Shown: positions 1 through 9,925 of the stretch, in pieces | Position numbering within the stretch: position 1 is the stretch's first letter | Layout: the number at the start of each line of letters is the position of its first letter | Translations under genes and position numbers: made by a program | NCBI GenBank assembly: GCA_963791145.1 | Contig: CAWBRT010000004.1 | Location: 107,331 to 171,330 of the forward strand | Direction: 5' to 3' | DNA: 64,000 nt | DNA from: CAWBRT01 sp963791145 | Lineage (GTDB): Bacteria; Acidobacteriota; Terriglobia; Terriglobales; Acidobacteriaceae | Notes under the pieces: model-generated | Seen by the model: the letters and a program-made list of their open reading frames with translations, nothing else | What the model was told of the DNA's origin: nothing | Databases searched by the model: none

Positions 1-1
1 A

Positions 2-256
2 ATGTTTGTCGGGCCCTTCGACCTGACCCAGGCGTTAGGCGTCATCGGCCAGCCCAATCATCCCAAGGTGCTCGAAGCCATCGACATGATTGTCAAGAAG
101 ACGCGGGCGGCGGGCAAGGCGGCCGGCATCATCGCCGCCGACGCGGAGAAGGCCAGGAAGCTGATCGAACAGGGCTTCCAGTACATCATCGTCGGCTCCG
201 ACCAGGTGTTCATTCAGAACATGGGGAAGAAGCTGATCAAGGAAATCAGAGGATAG
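2..256 (+). CDS. HpcH/HpaI-type aldolase, C-terminal fragment
   Basis: This is the C-terminal part of a class II pyruvate aldolase of the HpcH/HpaI family, which cleaves or forms 2-keto-3-deoxy acids with a divalent metal. The visible piece contains the family pattern FVGPFDLTQALGVIG near the start, a central segment ending GKAAGI, and the closing IIVGSDQVFI motif that forms the last strand of the TIM barrel. The frame is open to the left edge, so the ATG at position 2 is probably an internal methionine and the real start lies outside the window. About 84 residues of an expected 250-270 are present. The substrate cannot be judged from this fragment. Confidence 0.8.
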   Translation: MFVGPFDLTQALGVIGQPNHPKVLEAIDMIVKKTRAAGKAAGIIAADAEKARKLIEQGFQYIIVGSDQVFIQNMGKKLIKEIRG

Positions 257-656
257 CCGGACTACAGCAAGGCTCCGGGGCGCACACGTGGAGGTCCAAG
301 CGGGAAAGCTTCGGAGCCATTGCCGGCACTAGTCCTGTTAGCGCAGGCTGGCTGACCTCCGCGCCGAACCCAAGAGCCAAACTCAAGAGCGCATGGATAC
401 CCAGAGAACCCAGAGAACCGCTCCAGGAGCCCTAGCAGGCTGCGGATAAACGCGCCGAAGCAACAAGCGAGGCGCTACGCAATGTGGGCACCATAGATCA
501 GTCAACGAGATATTGTAGCCACGCGTGACCTGAAATTTGTTTTTCCGCAGCCCGCTAGGCAGTGGTGTGGCTGACTTGCTAATTGACAAAAGCCCGGCTT
601 GACCGCACAGTGGCCGGAGAGTAGAACGCGCTCAATAATTGCCAGGAAGTGGGAAC
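257..656. other. Intergenic stretch upstream of glgP
   Basis: This 400-base gap has no credible protein gene. It holds a MITE-like inverted-repeat element (431-559) and a short tandem CCCAGAGAA duplication near 402-419. The ribosome binding site AGGAAG for glgP lies at 644-649. No clear promoter could be picked by eye. Confidence 0.5.
431..559. repeat. MITE-like element with 21-bp imperfect inverted ends
   Basis: The ends 431-451 and 539-559 are inverted copies matching at 19 of 21 positions; the core is CTAGCAGGCTGCGGA against TCCGCAGCCCGCTAG. The 129-bp unit encodes nothing plausible. The size, the paired ends and the position in a gap suggest a non-autonomous miniature element or a large hairpin repeat. 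No target duplication is obvious. Confidence 0.45.
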
Positions 657-3242
657 ATGCGACCCATCCAAACGTTCAGTGTTGTGCCCTCCTTGCCCCG
701 CAAGATCGAGGGACTCCTCGCCATCGCTCACAATCTCCGCTGGTGCTGGAGCCATGAATCAGTGGAGCTGTTTCGCCGTCTGGACCAGGATTTGTGGGAA
801 AGAACCGGGCATAACCCCGTGCTTATGTTGGGCACGATCGAGCAATCGAAACTGGAGCAGGCGAGCAGGGACGATGCCTTCCTGGCGCACCTGCACCGTG
901 TGGAATCGAACCTGGCGGCCTATCTGGCAGCGGATTCGACCTGGTTCAAGCGAATCCACAGGGAATCTGCCGATGGCAGCTTCATCGCCTATTTTTCGGC
1001 CGAGTTCGGACTGACGGAATGCCTCTCGATCTTCGCCGGGGGGCTTGGCATTCTGGCCGGCGATCACCTCAAGTCGGCGAGTGATCTGGGAGTGCCGCTG
1101 GTGGGCGTAGGACTGCTCTACCAGGAGGGATACTTCCGCCAGTACCTGAACCAGTCGGGTTGGCAGCAGGAAGCGTATGTCGAGAATGACTTTCACAATT
1201 TTCCCGTGAGCATCGTCGCTCAGCCGGATGGGCAGCCGCTTACCGTCGAAGTGAATCTTGCCGGGCAGCCGGTCTGCGCGCAGGTATGGAAGGTGCAGGT
1301 CGGACGAGTGCCGCTGTACCTGCTGGATACGAATATTGCGGCCAACCGGCGTGCCGAGGACCGCCGTATTACCGGCCAGTTGTACGGCGGCGACCGTGAA
1401 ATGCGGATGCGGCAGGAGATTCTGCTGGGAATAGGCGGCTACCGCGCGTTGCAGGCAATGGGGCTTCGGCCCACCGTCTATCACATGAACGAGGGCCATT
1501 CCGCCTTTCTGGCGCTGGAGCACATACGGCAACTGATGAAGACTCACGGCATCAGCCCGGTGGAGGCTCGGTGGCTGGCTTCCGCCAGCATGGTTTTCAC
1601 CACCCACACTCCAGTCGAGGCGGGTCATGATTACTTTCAACCCGACCTGGTGAGCCGCTACTTTGGCGAGATGGCGCGGGATTTGGGACTGTCGCAAGCG
1701 GAATTCCTCGACCTCGGGCGGGTGCAAGGCAAGGGAGAATTCTGCACCGCGGTGCTCGCCCTGCGACTGGCCGCCCGCGCCAACGGCGTCAGCAAACTCC
1801 ACGGAAAAGTCAGCCGGAACATGTGGCAGTCGCTGTGGCCCGGCGTGCCCGCCAACGAGATACCCATCGGGCACGTTACCAACGGAGTCCATTTCCGCAG
1901 TTGGATTTCGGCTGAGTTCAACCAGCTCTATGATCGTTATCTGGGGCCGCAATGGCGGGAGGAGCCGGCCAATACCGACGTATGGAGCCACGTGCAGTCG
2001 ATCCCGGCGGAGGAATTATGGCGCACGCATGAGCGCCGCCGCGAGCGGCTGGTGGCCTGGGCCCGGCGGCGGGTGCGCGAGCAGCGCCTGCGCCGTGGCG
2101 CTCCCCAGTCGGAACTCGACGCCGCCGCCGAGGTACTCGACCCGGATGCGCTGACCATCGGCTTTGCCCGCCGTTTCGCAACCTACAAGCGGGCGACGCT
2201 GATTTTGCGCGACGTCGAGCGCCTGCGCCGGCTGCTCACCGATCCCGCCAGACCCGTTCAGTTGATCTTCGCGGGCAAGGCGCATCCCCAGGATGACGGC
2301 GGCAAACAGCTGATCCGCCAAATCACCGAGTTCAGCCGCGATCCGGTTCTCGGCCGCCGCGTGGTCTTTCTGGATGACTATGACATGGCTGTGGCGCGAG
2401 CCTTGGTGCAGGGCGTGGACGTATGGCTGAATACTCCGCTGCGTCCCAACGAGGCCTCCGGAACCAGCGGAATGAAGGCCGCGGCCAACGCCGTATTGAA
2501 CCTCAGCGTGCCGGATGGGTGGTGGGATGAGGTCTGGAATGATCCCGCCAATAACGGGCTGATGGGCTGGGCGATCGGCAAGGGCGAATCCTACTCGGAC
2601 CCGAACTATCAGGATCAGGTGGAGTCGGAAGCTCTTTACGATCTTCTGGAGCGCGACGTCATACCGACTTTTTATGCCCGGGGCGCCGACCGCATCCCTC
2701 GCAAGTGGGTGGAGCGTATGAAGGCGTCAGTGGAATTTCTGTGCCACTTCGTCAATACCCACCGCATGGTTCGCGATTATGTCGAGCTCTACTATCTCAA
2801 GGCGGGCGCCCAGTTTCGTGCCCTGGAGGCCGACGGTGCGGCGCGCGCGCGCGCCCTGGCTGCCGCCATGGAGCGCATCCGGCAGGAGTGGCAGGGGATC
2901 AGGATTACGAAGATTGAGGATGGACCAGCCAGGAGTGTCTCTGTAGCTTCGTGCCTGCGAATTCAGGCGCAAATACATCTGGGCCGTCTGAAACCGGAAG
3001 ATGTCATGGTGGAGCTCTATCTCGGGCAGGTGGACGCGAATGGCGAACTGATCGACGGCAAGCCCGTGGTCATGCTGCCCGACGGGGATCGCGGCGACGG
3101 GAATTACGGCTATGCTGTCGATACCTCGATGGCCCGCAGCGGAAGACAAGGTTTCACCGTACGCGTGCGCCCAAGCCAGCCTGACATGGCGGCGTCGTTC
3201 ATTCCCGGCCTGATCTACTGGGCCGACGGTTCCGGCGTCTGA
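657..3242 (+). CDS. glgP: Alpha-glucan (glycogen) phosphorylase
   Basis: Releases glucose-1-phosphate from alpha-1,4-glucans in the cytoplasm using pyridoxal phosphate. The 861-residue protein has the N-terminal domain typical of the shorter, non-animal phosphorylase branch (PRKIEGLLAIAHNLRWCWS near residue 20). The catalytic half includes the segment EASGTSGMKAAANAVLNLS, in which the lysine at about residue 607 is the expected PLP Schiff-base residue. AEFGL, GGLGILAGDHLKSASDLG and MNEGHSAFLALE are further family blocks. The ATG at 657 was chosen because AGGAAG (644-649) sits seven bases upstream; a TTG at 639 is in frame but has no site of its own. The gene stands alone and is followed 16 bases later by a convergent kinase gene. 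Confidence 0.93.
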   Translation: MRPIQTFSVVPSLPRKIEGLLAIAHNLRWCWSHESVELFRRLDQDLWERTGHNPVLMLGTIEQSKLEQASRDDAFLAHLHRVESNLAAYLAADSTWFKRIHRESADGSFIAYFSAEFGLTECLSIFAGGLGILAGDHLKSASDLGVPLVGVGLLYQEGYFRQYLNQSGWQQEAYVENDFHNFPVSIVAQPDGQPLTVEVNLAGQPVCAQVWKVQVGRVPLYLLDTNIAANRRAEDRRITGQLYGGDREMRMRQEILLGIGGYRALQAMGLRPTVYHMNEGHSAFLALEHIRQLMKTHGISPVEARWLASASMVFTTHTPVEAGHDYFQPDLVSRYFGEMARDLGLSQAEFLDLGRVQGKGEFCTAVLALRLAARANGVSKLHGKVSRNMWQSLWPGVPANEIPIGHVTNGVHFRSWISAEFNQLYDRYLGPQWREEPANTDVWSHVQSIPAEELWRTHERRRERLVAWARRRVREQRLRRGAPQSELDAAAEVLDPDALTIGFARRFATYKRATLILRDVERLRRLLTDPARPVQLIFAGKAHPQDDGGKQLIRQITEFSRDPVLGRRVVFLDDYDMAVARALVQGVDVWLNTPLRPNEASGTSGMKAAANAVLNLSVPDGWWDEVWNDPANNGLMGWAIGKGESYSDPNYQDQVESEALYDLLERDVIPTFYARGADRIPRKWVERMKASVEFLCHFVNTHRMVRDYVELYYLKAGAQFRALEADGAARARALAAAMERIRQEWQGIRITKIEDGPARSVSVASCLRIQAQIHLGRLKPEDVMVELYLGQVDANGELIDGKPVVMLPDGDRGDGNYGYAVDTSMARSGRQGFTVRVRPSQPDMAASFIPGLIYWADGSGV

Positions 3243-3258
3243 TCAGCTCACATGGAGT

Positions 3259-6200
3259 TTAGTTCGGGATCGGGAAGAACACCGAAAAGCAGGTTCCGGA
3301 GCGGCCTGCCCGCGTGGTGCTGCGCACGCTGAGCACGGCGTCGTACTTCCTGACAATATCCGATATGATCCACAGGCCCAAGCCGGTGCCGCCTTCGCCC
3401 TTGGTGGTGAAGAAGGGATCAAAGATCCGGCTGCGGACTTCGGCAGGTATGCCGGGGCCATTATCGGCCACGTTGACGCGCAACCCGGTCCGACCGCGGC
3501 GCCGGTCTTTGGACTGGAATGCGTGCACCCGAATTTTGCCGTGCGGGCTGGTTCCTATGGCTTCGGCGGCGTTGCCTACCAGATTGGCGAATACCTGCCT
3601 CAACTCGCCCGGCAAAGCCATGAACTCGCCCTCGTAGTCGATCTGAGCCCGGAAATCGATGCCAGCCGATTGCAACCGTTTCCCCCAGAGTGAGCGTACG
3701 TTTTCCAGGACGTCGCGCATTTTCACCGGTATGGGCTTGTGGGCGTCGCGCTGGAAGGTCAGCATGTTTCTCGTCAAGTGCGTGACCCGGCCCAACTCAT
3801 CCGAAGCCAGGGCAGCGAATTCTTTTGTACTCTCTTCGGCAGTCTTCTCTTGGATCATGTAAAGCAGGTTGCCCACCGCATCCAGCGGGTTATGGATTTC
3901 GTGCGCGATGGTAGCTGCCAGGCGTCCGGTGGTTGCCAGGCGGTCGCTGTTGCGGAGCGCCGCCTCGACCTTGCGCTGCTCGGAAACGTCATGGAAGACC
4001 AGGACCACGCCGTCGATGGTTCCGTCCGGCTTGCGGATGGGAGCGCCGCTGTCCTCAATGGGAATCTCCACCCCGTCGCGCCGGATGAGCAGCGTATGAT
4101 TCGCCAGGCCAACAACCAGACCTGACCGTATGACCTTGGCAACCGGACTCTCCGGCTTGATGCGCGTGGCCTCCTGAACAATTCTGAAAACATGGTCCAG
4201 ATGCTTGCCGGCGGCGTCGCCTAAAGTCCATCCAGTCAGCTTCTGCGCGACATCGTTCATAAAGATAATCTTGCCCTGTGCGCAGGTGGAGATCACCGCA
4301 TCGCCGATGCTGCGCAAGGTGACGGCCCAGCGTTGTTCGCTCTCCCGCAGTGCTTCTTGCGCCCTGGCTTTAGCCACCGCAACAGCCAGATAACCGCAAA
4401 GCCTCTCCCACTTGGCGATGATTTCCGGTGAGAACAGTCCCTTTCGCCGGTCATTCAACTGCAGCAACCCCAGGCGCTCTTCACCCATGTGCAGGGGAAT
4501 CAGAGCGACCGATTCGTAACCTTCACCGTTGCAACGATTGCGGGTGCGGTTCTGCCGGTCCGCTTCTGTAGTACTGGCGAGCAATTCGGTTGTGCAATTG
4601 GTCCAGAAGCTTCCCTTGTCGGTAAAGAACGGTTTCGCTGGGTCGAAGCGCCCGCAAATCACATTTCCACACATGCACTCAAGGAGAGGATAGCCACGAG
4701 TGTCACGGGCGACTTCGCCAGCCTCGTTCCGGGAGCAGAGGGAATTCTCCGCCAGCACGAACTCCTTGGGGAATCCTCGTGCCTCATAGTACGGGTAATC
4801 ATCACCCTCGCGCAGCCGGATGCCTACGGCCTGACAGCCCGACTGTTCCTGGAAAAAGCTTGCCGCCACGCGAATGAGTTCCCGGGTCCCCGCGCTGGCG
4901 TTCACCAGACGCAGGAACTCAACGGTTGTTTCACGTTCTTCTTCCACTCGCATGCGTTCGGTGATGTCGCGGAGGATCACCGTATAAATTTTTTCCCCGC
5001 CGGCTTGGGCCTGGGAAATGGTGGCTTCTATAGGAAATTCTTCGCCATTGGAGCGCAGTGCCGTCAAGAACCCCGGCGTTTGCATCGAGCGAGTTGTCGC
5101 GCCTGTGGCGCCATACCTCCTGATGTGGTCTCTATGCGCGACACGATTTCCGGCGGGAAGGAAGCGGTCAAGAGGAGAATCCAGCGCCTCGGACGCCGCA
5201 CATTGAAAGATCGCTTCCGCCGCCCGATTGAACACGACGATTCGCTGTTGTTCGTTTACCGAAATGACAGCATCCATAGCCGAGCTGACGATGGTGTGCA
5301 TCTTCGCTTCACTTGCGCGCACCGCCTCCTCGGCCCGTTTGCGCTCGCTGATATCTTGGGTAGTAAACAACGCCATGATCAGCTTGCCCTGCGAATCGAA
5401 TACCGGCGAGGCGTTGTAGCTGCTGATCATGTCCTTACCCGTCAGCTTTGCACGGATTCGAAATTCCGCGCCGTACACCGTTTGGCCGCGCAGGGCACGT
5501 CCTATCGGCCAGTTCTCCACGGGAACAGGGTTGCCCGCCATGTCAAACCCTTCCCAGTGCTCCGCGAATGTCTGCGGGAACTGGGGAGCAGCGACCCCAG
5601 GGTAGGTTCTGCGAAACGCCTCATTCATCAGAATCGGATTGCCGTTGCTATCGCAAACGTAGAGGCGTTCGGCCATATTCTCAACGACTGAACGCAACTG
5701 TACTGCCGCATCTTCGGCGCGCCGCTTGGCCCGCTCGAGTTCCGCTTCCGCGCGCTTGCGCTCAGTAATGTCACGGTTGGTTTCCAGCACGCGTATCATG
5801 CCGGAATCGTCTCTGACGAGCTGCTTTCTGGCCGAGACCACGACTTCGCGGCCGTCGCGCGTGCGGTGGCGCAGTTCGCCCTCCCAAGAGCCCTTCTGCA
5901 GTAGGTCGGCCTCGATCTGCGTCCAAGGCTTGGGGAATACGGTCGACAAAAGGTCGTGGGTTATCCGGCCCAGCACCTCGCTTTCCGAGAAGCCGTAGAG
6001 CCGCTCGGCGCCGACGTTCCAGCTCTCGATGCCGCCATCGAGCCGCCAGACAATGATGGCGTCGAAGGAGATCTTGAGCAGCTCAGCTTGCCTCCTGGTT
6101 GCCTCTTCAGCCAGCTTGTGCTCAGTGATGTCTGCCAGGTAGGCGCGGACGACTCTCAGTTCCGGAGCGTAATGAATCATCTGCTGGAAGGTCCGGCCGC

Positions 6201-7714
6201 CGCTCTCAACCTCGCGCACAGTCGACAGCTCGCCGCTGGATCGCAGGGATGCGTAGACCTGGGACCAGTCCTGCAAGAGAGAATGCCGGCTGCCTTCTTC
6301 CAACAATCCCGGGAAACGCCGCCGCGCCGCAGGGTTGGTGTAGGTGAGCCTGCCTTCCAGGTTGGTTTCGAAGATCGGGTTCGGATTCAGTTCGGGGAAG
6401 CTCGACAGGTGGGAGATTCTTTCCTCGGCCAGCGCGCGTTCGGTGATGTCTTCGGTAAAGATGACGATTCCGCCAACTTCGCCCGCGGCATCGTGCCATG
6501 GGCGTATCTCCCAGCGTATCCACTGCACTGAGCCGTCCGCCCGGTCGAAGCGGTCGCCCTCTGATCTTAGCGTTTCGCCTGCCAGTCCCCGGCGGTGGGC
6601 CTCCTTCCAGGACTCGGAGATCTCCGAAAAAATCTCGTAGTGAGAGAGTCCGCGCAGCTCACGGTCGCCGAGGTGGTAGTCGAGTGAGCCAACGGCGGCT
6701 CGCGTAGAGATAGCGCATATCACGGTCGAACATTGCCAGCGATACGGGAGCATGCTCGATGAACAGGCGCAGACGTTGCTCGCCGGCGCGCACGGCTCGC
6801 TGGGCCTCGGCCTCTTCCGCTGCAATCGCGCTCAGGCGCTTGGAGTTTGGCCACAACGCGGCGGAGAACAGTACAGCCATGGCGGCCACCAGGAGACCGG
6901 TGCCGGTAGCGGTGTCATAGAGGCCCCGGCGCTCGCCCTGGACTCTCAGGAATCCTAAAATCAGGGGAACCGCTATGGCGAAAGGCAAAAGCCGCCGCAG
7001 GAGTATTCCGCCCGCGTCTTTCCGCAGCAGCATGGCCATAGGCCCGCCGTCGCTGCGTGCCAGCACCAGTCCGATGCCGAGCGCAAGTATTCCCACGAGT
7101 GTTGGCCAGGCGATGGCCGTGGTGGTTGGCAGCCTGTAGAACTCGTCAAGGCCGTAAAGATAACCGATTGCGGGCACAAGATTGATGAGGCAGACAGCAA
7201 TGCCGAAGTAGGGAGCCGGAGTCCTTCGCCGGCCCAGGAGGGCCAGCAACCCAGCGCCTAACAGAGTAAAACAAATAGCCGCGGGAGGGCCCATGCGGTT
7301 AGGACTGGTGAGCCCGGCCTGCCCGGGAGGTCCCGCGGCCAGCAGTTGGTCGATGCCCAAGTCGAAACGGAACAGGTGCTCGCCGAAGGTCAAAGCTCCC
7401 ATAAGTAAGACGATGGCCGCCAATACGCCCCCGATCCAGCGATACCGCAGAGGAGCCTCGTGCCCTGCCAGGAGCAGCAAAGCGGCTCCGCCCACCAGCA
7501 ATCCGAATGCAACGTTAGTAGTGGGGATGAATACGGGACCAGTGGACCACTGCGCGCCAAAGCCCGCTAGCCATACGGCAAGCCAGAACCCACCTATGGC
7601 CACGTTGATTACGCCGCTGATCAGAAGGGCATAGCGCAGCATGGGCGGCCGAGCAGGTGGAGCCACCACAGAGGTGCGGGATGGGGAAGTTGCAGTGCCT
7701 GCCATTGTTGCCAA
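3259..7714 (-). CDS. Multi-PAS/GAF membrane sensor histidine kinase (one frame break)
   Basis: A hybrid-free sensor kinase of about 1,480 residues. The N-terminal 270 residues hold roughly eight hydrophobic segments (from LRYALLISGVINVAIGGFWLAV onward). Then come about seven PAS/PAC repeats ending in DITERK-type motifs, a GAF domain (QSGCQAVGIRLREGDDYPYYEARGF is its start), one more PAS, HisKA with the phospho-histidine in AATIAHEIHNPLDAVGN, and the ATPase with NLVGNAAEAI, VADNGPGIP and GTGLGLW. The first PAS is split near 6680-6686: upstream FIEHAPVSLAMFDRDMRYLY continues in the next frame with DYHLGDRELRGLSHYEIF if one inserted base is removed. A receiver gene lies 80 bases upstream on the same strand and is a likely partner. 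The signal is unknown. Confidence 0.85.
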
Positions 7715-7794
7715 CAGGAGCCGAATTGACTTACCTGCCCAAAAATACGCCGGAGTCTATCCGGTCGAGCAACCTGAATGCCGGTTCGCGGGAA

Positions 7795-8193
7795 TCAGCA
7801 TGCCGGATCAGAGGACTTTTCACAAGGGAGAATTTGCCGCAATGCCTCCACGAACTCCGCCGGCGCTATGCCTTTCACGGCGGAGCGGTCAACCCACCGC
7901 AGGGCCTCGTCAGGCAGGTTCACGTAAGCGGAATAAAGCAGGATCTTCACCTCTGGCTTGAGGCGCTTCATCGCCTCGGCGACCTCGCCGCCGTTCATCC
8001 CCGGCATCAGGTAATCCAGGACGACCGCGTGGACCGGATGAGTCGCCAACAACTCCAACCCCTCTGCGCCGTCCAAAGCAGTCAGGACCTTGTAGCCGAG
8101 GCTCTCCAGAAACATCTGGCGGACGCGCAGGCCGGCGGAATCGTCATCAACGCACAGAACCATGGGACCTCGAGCACAAGCAAGGGGCGTCAT
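7795..8193 (-). CDS. Stand-alone response regulator receiver (CheY-like)
   Basis: A 132-residue protein consisting of one receiver domain. VLCVDDDSAG gives the acidic pocket, VVLDYLMPGMNGGEV contains the phospho-accepting aspartate, and SAVKGI near the end carries the conserved lysine. There is no output domain. It is transcribed just ahead of the large kinase on the same strand and so is probably its phosphorylation partner or a phosphate sink. The start MTPLACARGP (ATG 8193-8191) has a weak AGGCAGG upstream. The next ATG at 8163 (MVLCVDDD) has GAGG four bases upstream and is equally possible. Confidence 0.85.
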   Translation of the reverse strand: MTPLACARGPMVLCVDDDSAGLRVRQMFLESLGYKVLTALDGAEGLELLATHPVHAVVLDYLMPGMNGGEVAEAMKRLKPEVKILLYSAYVNLPDEALRWVDRSAVKGIAPAEFVEALRQILPCEKSSDPAC

Positions 8194-8513
8194 GTCCTGC
8201 CTGATCCGCCCGGAGAATTGCGAATTGATATTTTCGCAATGCTTGCACAGCAGTATGTTGCGTCCCGCGGGCCCTAAACAGCGATTAATGTCACGGAAGG
8301 GTGTGAGCAGAGTCACATTTGCAGCACAAAAGCACCTAGTTCGCCCGTACACCGCGGAACTCACTTCCGCCTTTTCACAACTTTCACTCGGTTATGCGCA
8401 GCCGAAGCGTAGCTGAAGATCGCCGGATCGTTCAACTCGAGACCGCAGCGGCTCTCGTTTATTTCCGACCGCTCCCGTGGAAACGTCATCAGAAGGGACT
8501 GGAGGAAGAATCC
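8194..8513. other. Divergent intergenic region
   Basis: A 320-base gap between the receiver gene (minus) and the NmrA-like gene (plus). It should contain promoters for both. A GGAGG ribosome binding site for the plus gene lies at 8501-8505. No repeat, RNA gene or operator could be recognised. Confidence 0.4.
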
Positions 8514-9416
8514 ATGTACGTCGTCACTGGAGCTAGCGGGAACACCGGCAGCGTCGTTGCCCACACTCTGCTGGACAAGGGTAACCAGGTTCGTGTTATC
8601 AGCCGCAATGCCGGCCATTTGCGCCAGTTTACTGATCGTGGAGCCGTGGCGTTCATCGCTGAGCTGACTGATACGGCTGAGCTCACCCGCGCCTTTTCCG
8701 GCGCGGAGGCGGTCTACGCCATGATTTCGCCCAATCCTTCCTTGCCCGATATCTACGCCTATGATGAGCGCATCACCTCATCGCTGGTTTCAGCTCTAAG
8801 CGACGCAGGGGTGCGAAATGTCGTCAGCCTCAGCAGCATCGGGGCCGATAAGCCGTCGGGGACAGGACTGGTGCTTGGGCTTCATCGCCTGGAACAGGCG
8901 CTCAACGGCATCGATGGGCTTAATATCCTGCACCTGCGGGCCGGCTATTTCATGGAGAACACGCTGCCGCAGGCCGGAATCATTAGCGCGATGGGCAGCG
9001 CTGCCGGCCCCGTCCGCGCTGACCTGAAGCTGCCGATGATCGCCACGCGTGACATCGGCACGGCTGCCGCCGAGGCTCTGCTTCGCCTTGACTTCAAAGA
9101 CCATCAGACGCGTGAGCTGCTGGGCCAGCGGGATATCAGCTATGCCGAGGTTGCATCCATAATCGGCCGGGCGATCGGCAGGCCCGATCTGAAGTATGTG
9201 CAATTAGGCCACGAACAACTTCGCCCGGCGCTGGCGCAAATGGGAATGTCGCGCAATTTCATCGATCTGCTGCTGGAGATGACGGATGCGGTGAATTCCG
9301 GCCACATGAAAGCACTGGAACAGCGTACCCCTCGCAATACCACCCCGACGTCGTTTGAGCGCTTCGTCGAAGAGAAGTTCGTCCCCGAGTATCGGAAAGC
9401 TCCGCAGGCGGCCTGA
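8514..9416 (+). CDS. NmrA-like NAD(P)-binding oxidoreductase
   Basis: A 300-residue Rossmann protein of the atypical short-chain dehydrogenase class (NmrA / quinone reductase QorB-like). It opens with YVVTGASGNTGSVVAHTLLDKG, whose GxxGxxG loop binds the dinucleotide. Then follow VRVISRNAGHL, a central VVSLSSIGADKPSGTG strand and the LRAGYFMENTLPQ block typical of the family. Members either reduce quinones or azo compounds or act as redox-sensing regulators; the sequence does not decide between these. The start is fixed by GGAGG eight bases before the ATG. It stands alone between divergent and convergent neighbours. Confidence 0.82.
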   Translation: MYVVTGASGNTGSVVAHTLLDKGNQVRVISRNAGHLRQFTDRGAVAFIAELTDTAELTRAFSGAEAVYAMISPNPSLPDIYAYDERITSSLVSALSDAGVRNVVSLSSIGADKPSGTGLVLGLHRLEQALNGIDGLNILHLRAGYFMENTLPQAGIISAMGSAAGPVRADLKLPMIATRDIGTAAAEALLRLDFKDHQTRELLGQRDISYAEVASIIGRAIGRPDLKYVQLGHEQLRPALAQMGMSRNFIDLLLEMTDAVNSGHMKALEQRTPRNTTPTSFERFVEEKFVPEYRKAPQAA

Positions 9417-9430
9417 GGGCCGGCGGAATA

Positions 9431-9811
9431 TCAGGCTCCGCCCCGGAACTGGATGATCTTGCGGCGGTCGCGCTTCGATGGCCGGCCTTCCGGGGCAGGA
9501 GTGAGCTGCCGCATGGCTTTCCGCTCCTCGACCAGCTTTAACCGGGATTCACGGCTCGCCGCCGTTTCCCGGTAAAGCGCCTGGGCGACCGGGGCCGGGC
9601 CACGCACGTCGCTCAGAAGCAGAACCTCCACCTGAAAGTCTCCGCCCTCGGTCTTAATCTGCAACATGTCGCCGAGCCGAACCTCGCGGGCGGCTTTAGC
9701 CAATTGATGGTTGGCTTGAATTCTGCCGAGTTCGCATGCATGCTTAGCCAACGCTCGCGACTTGAAGAACCTGGCAGCCCAGAGCCACACATCCATTCGT
9801 ACGCCGGTCAT
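9431..9811 (-). CDS. S4-domain RNA-binding protein, Hsp15 family
   Basis: A 126-residue basic protein with an N-terminal S4 domain: MDVWLWAARFFKSRALAKHACELGRIQANHQLAKAA matches the Hsp15/HslR pattern of a W-W-ARFFK helix and a G-ri-vN turn. The C-terminal third is rich in Arg and Lys (RPSKRDRRKIIQF), as expected for ribosome binding. Hsp15 rescues stalled 50S subunits carrying nascent chains. The ATG at 9811 is used here; one five codons further in would give MDVWLW directly. The gene converges on the NmrA-like gene with 14 bases between stops. Confidence 0.85.
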   Translation of the reverse strand: MTGVRMDVWLWAARFFKSRALAKHACELGRIQANHQLAKAAREVRLGDMLQIKTEGGDFQVEVLLLSDVRGPAPVAQALYRETAASRESRLKLVEERKAMRQLTPAPEGRPSKRDRRKIIQFRGGA

Positions 9812-9925
9812 CGATTGTGTCCCCCCAAACCGCCGGGCAGAACGCTATTTGAAGATACGAGAAAACGTGCCGAACCGTGCTCCCGGCAGATGCGGACTTG
9901 CTTCCGCCGGGGCCCCGGTGCGTCT

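Noticed and set aside
383..589. Small minus-strand open frame near glgP
   Set aside because: Covers the MITE-like element and its inverted ends; no protein signature.
759..1991. Long open frame opposite glgP
   Set aside because: Antisense shadow of a strongly conserved phosphorylase gene; no family features.
4489..5691. Long open frame on the strand opposite the sensor kinase
   Set aside because: Mirrors the codon structure of the kinase gene, has no recognisable domain and no ribosome site.
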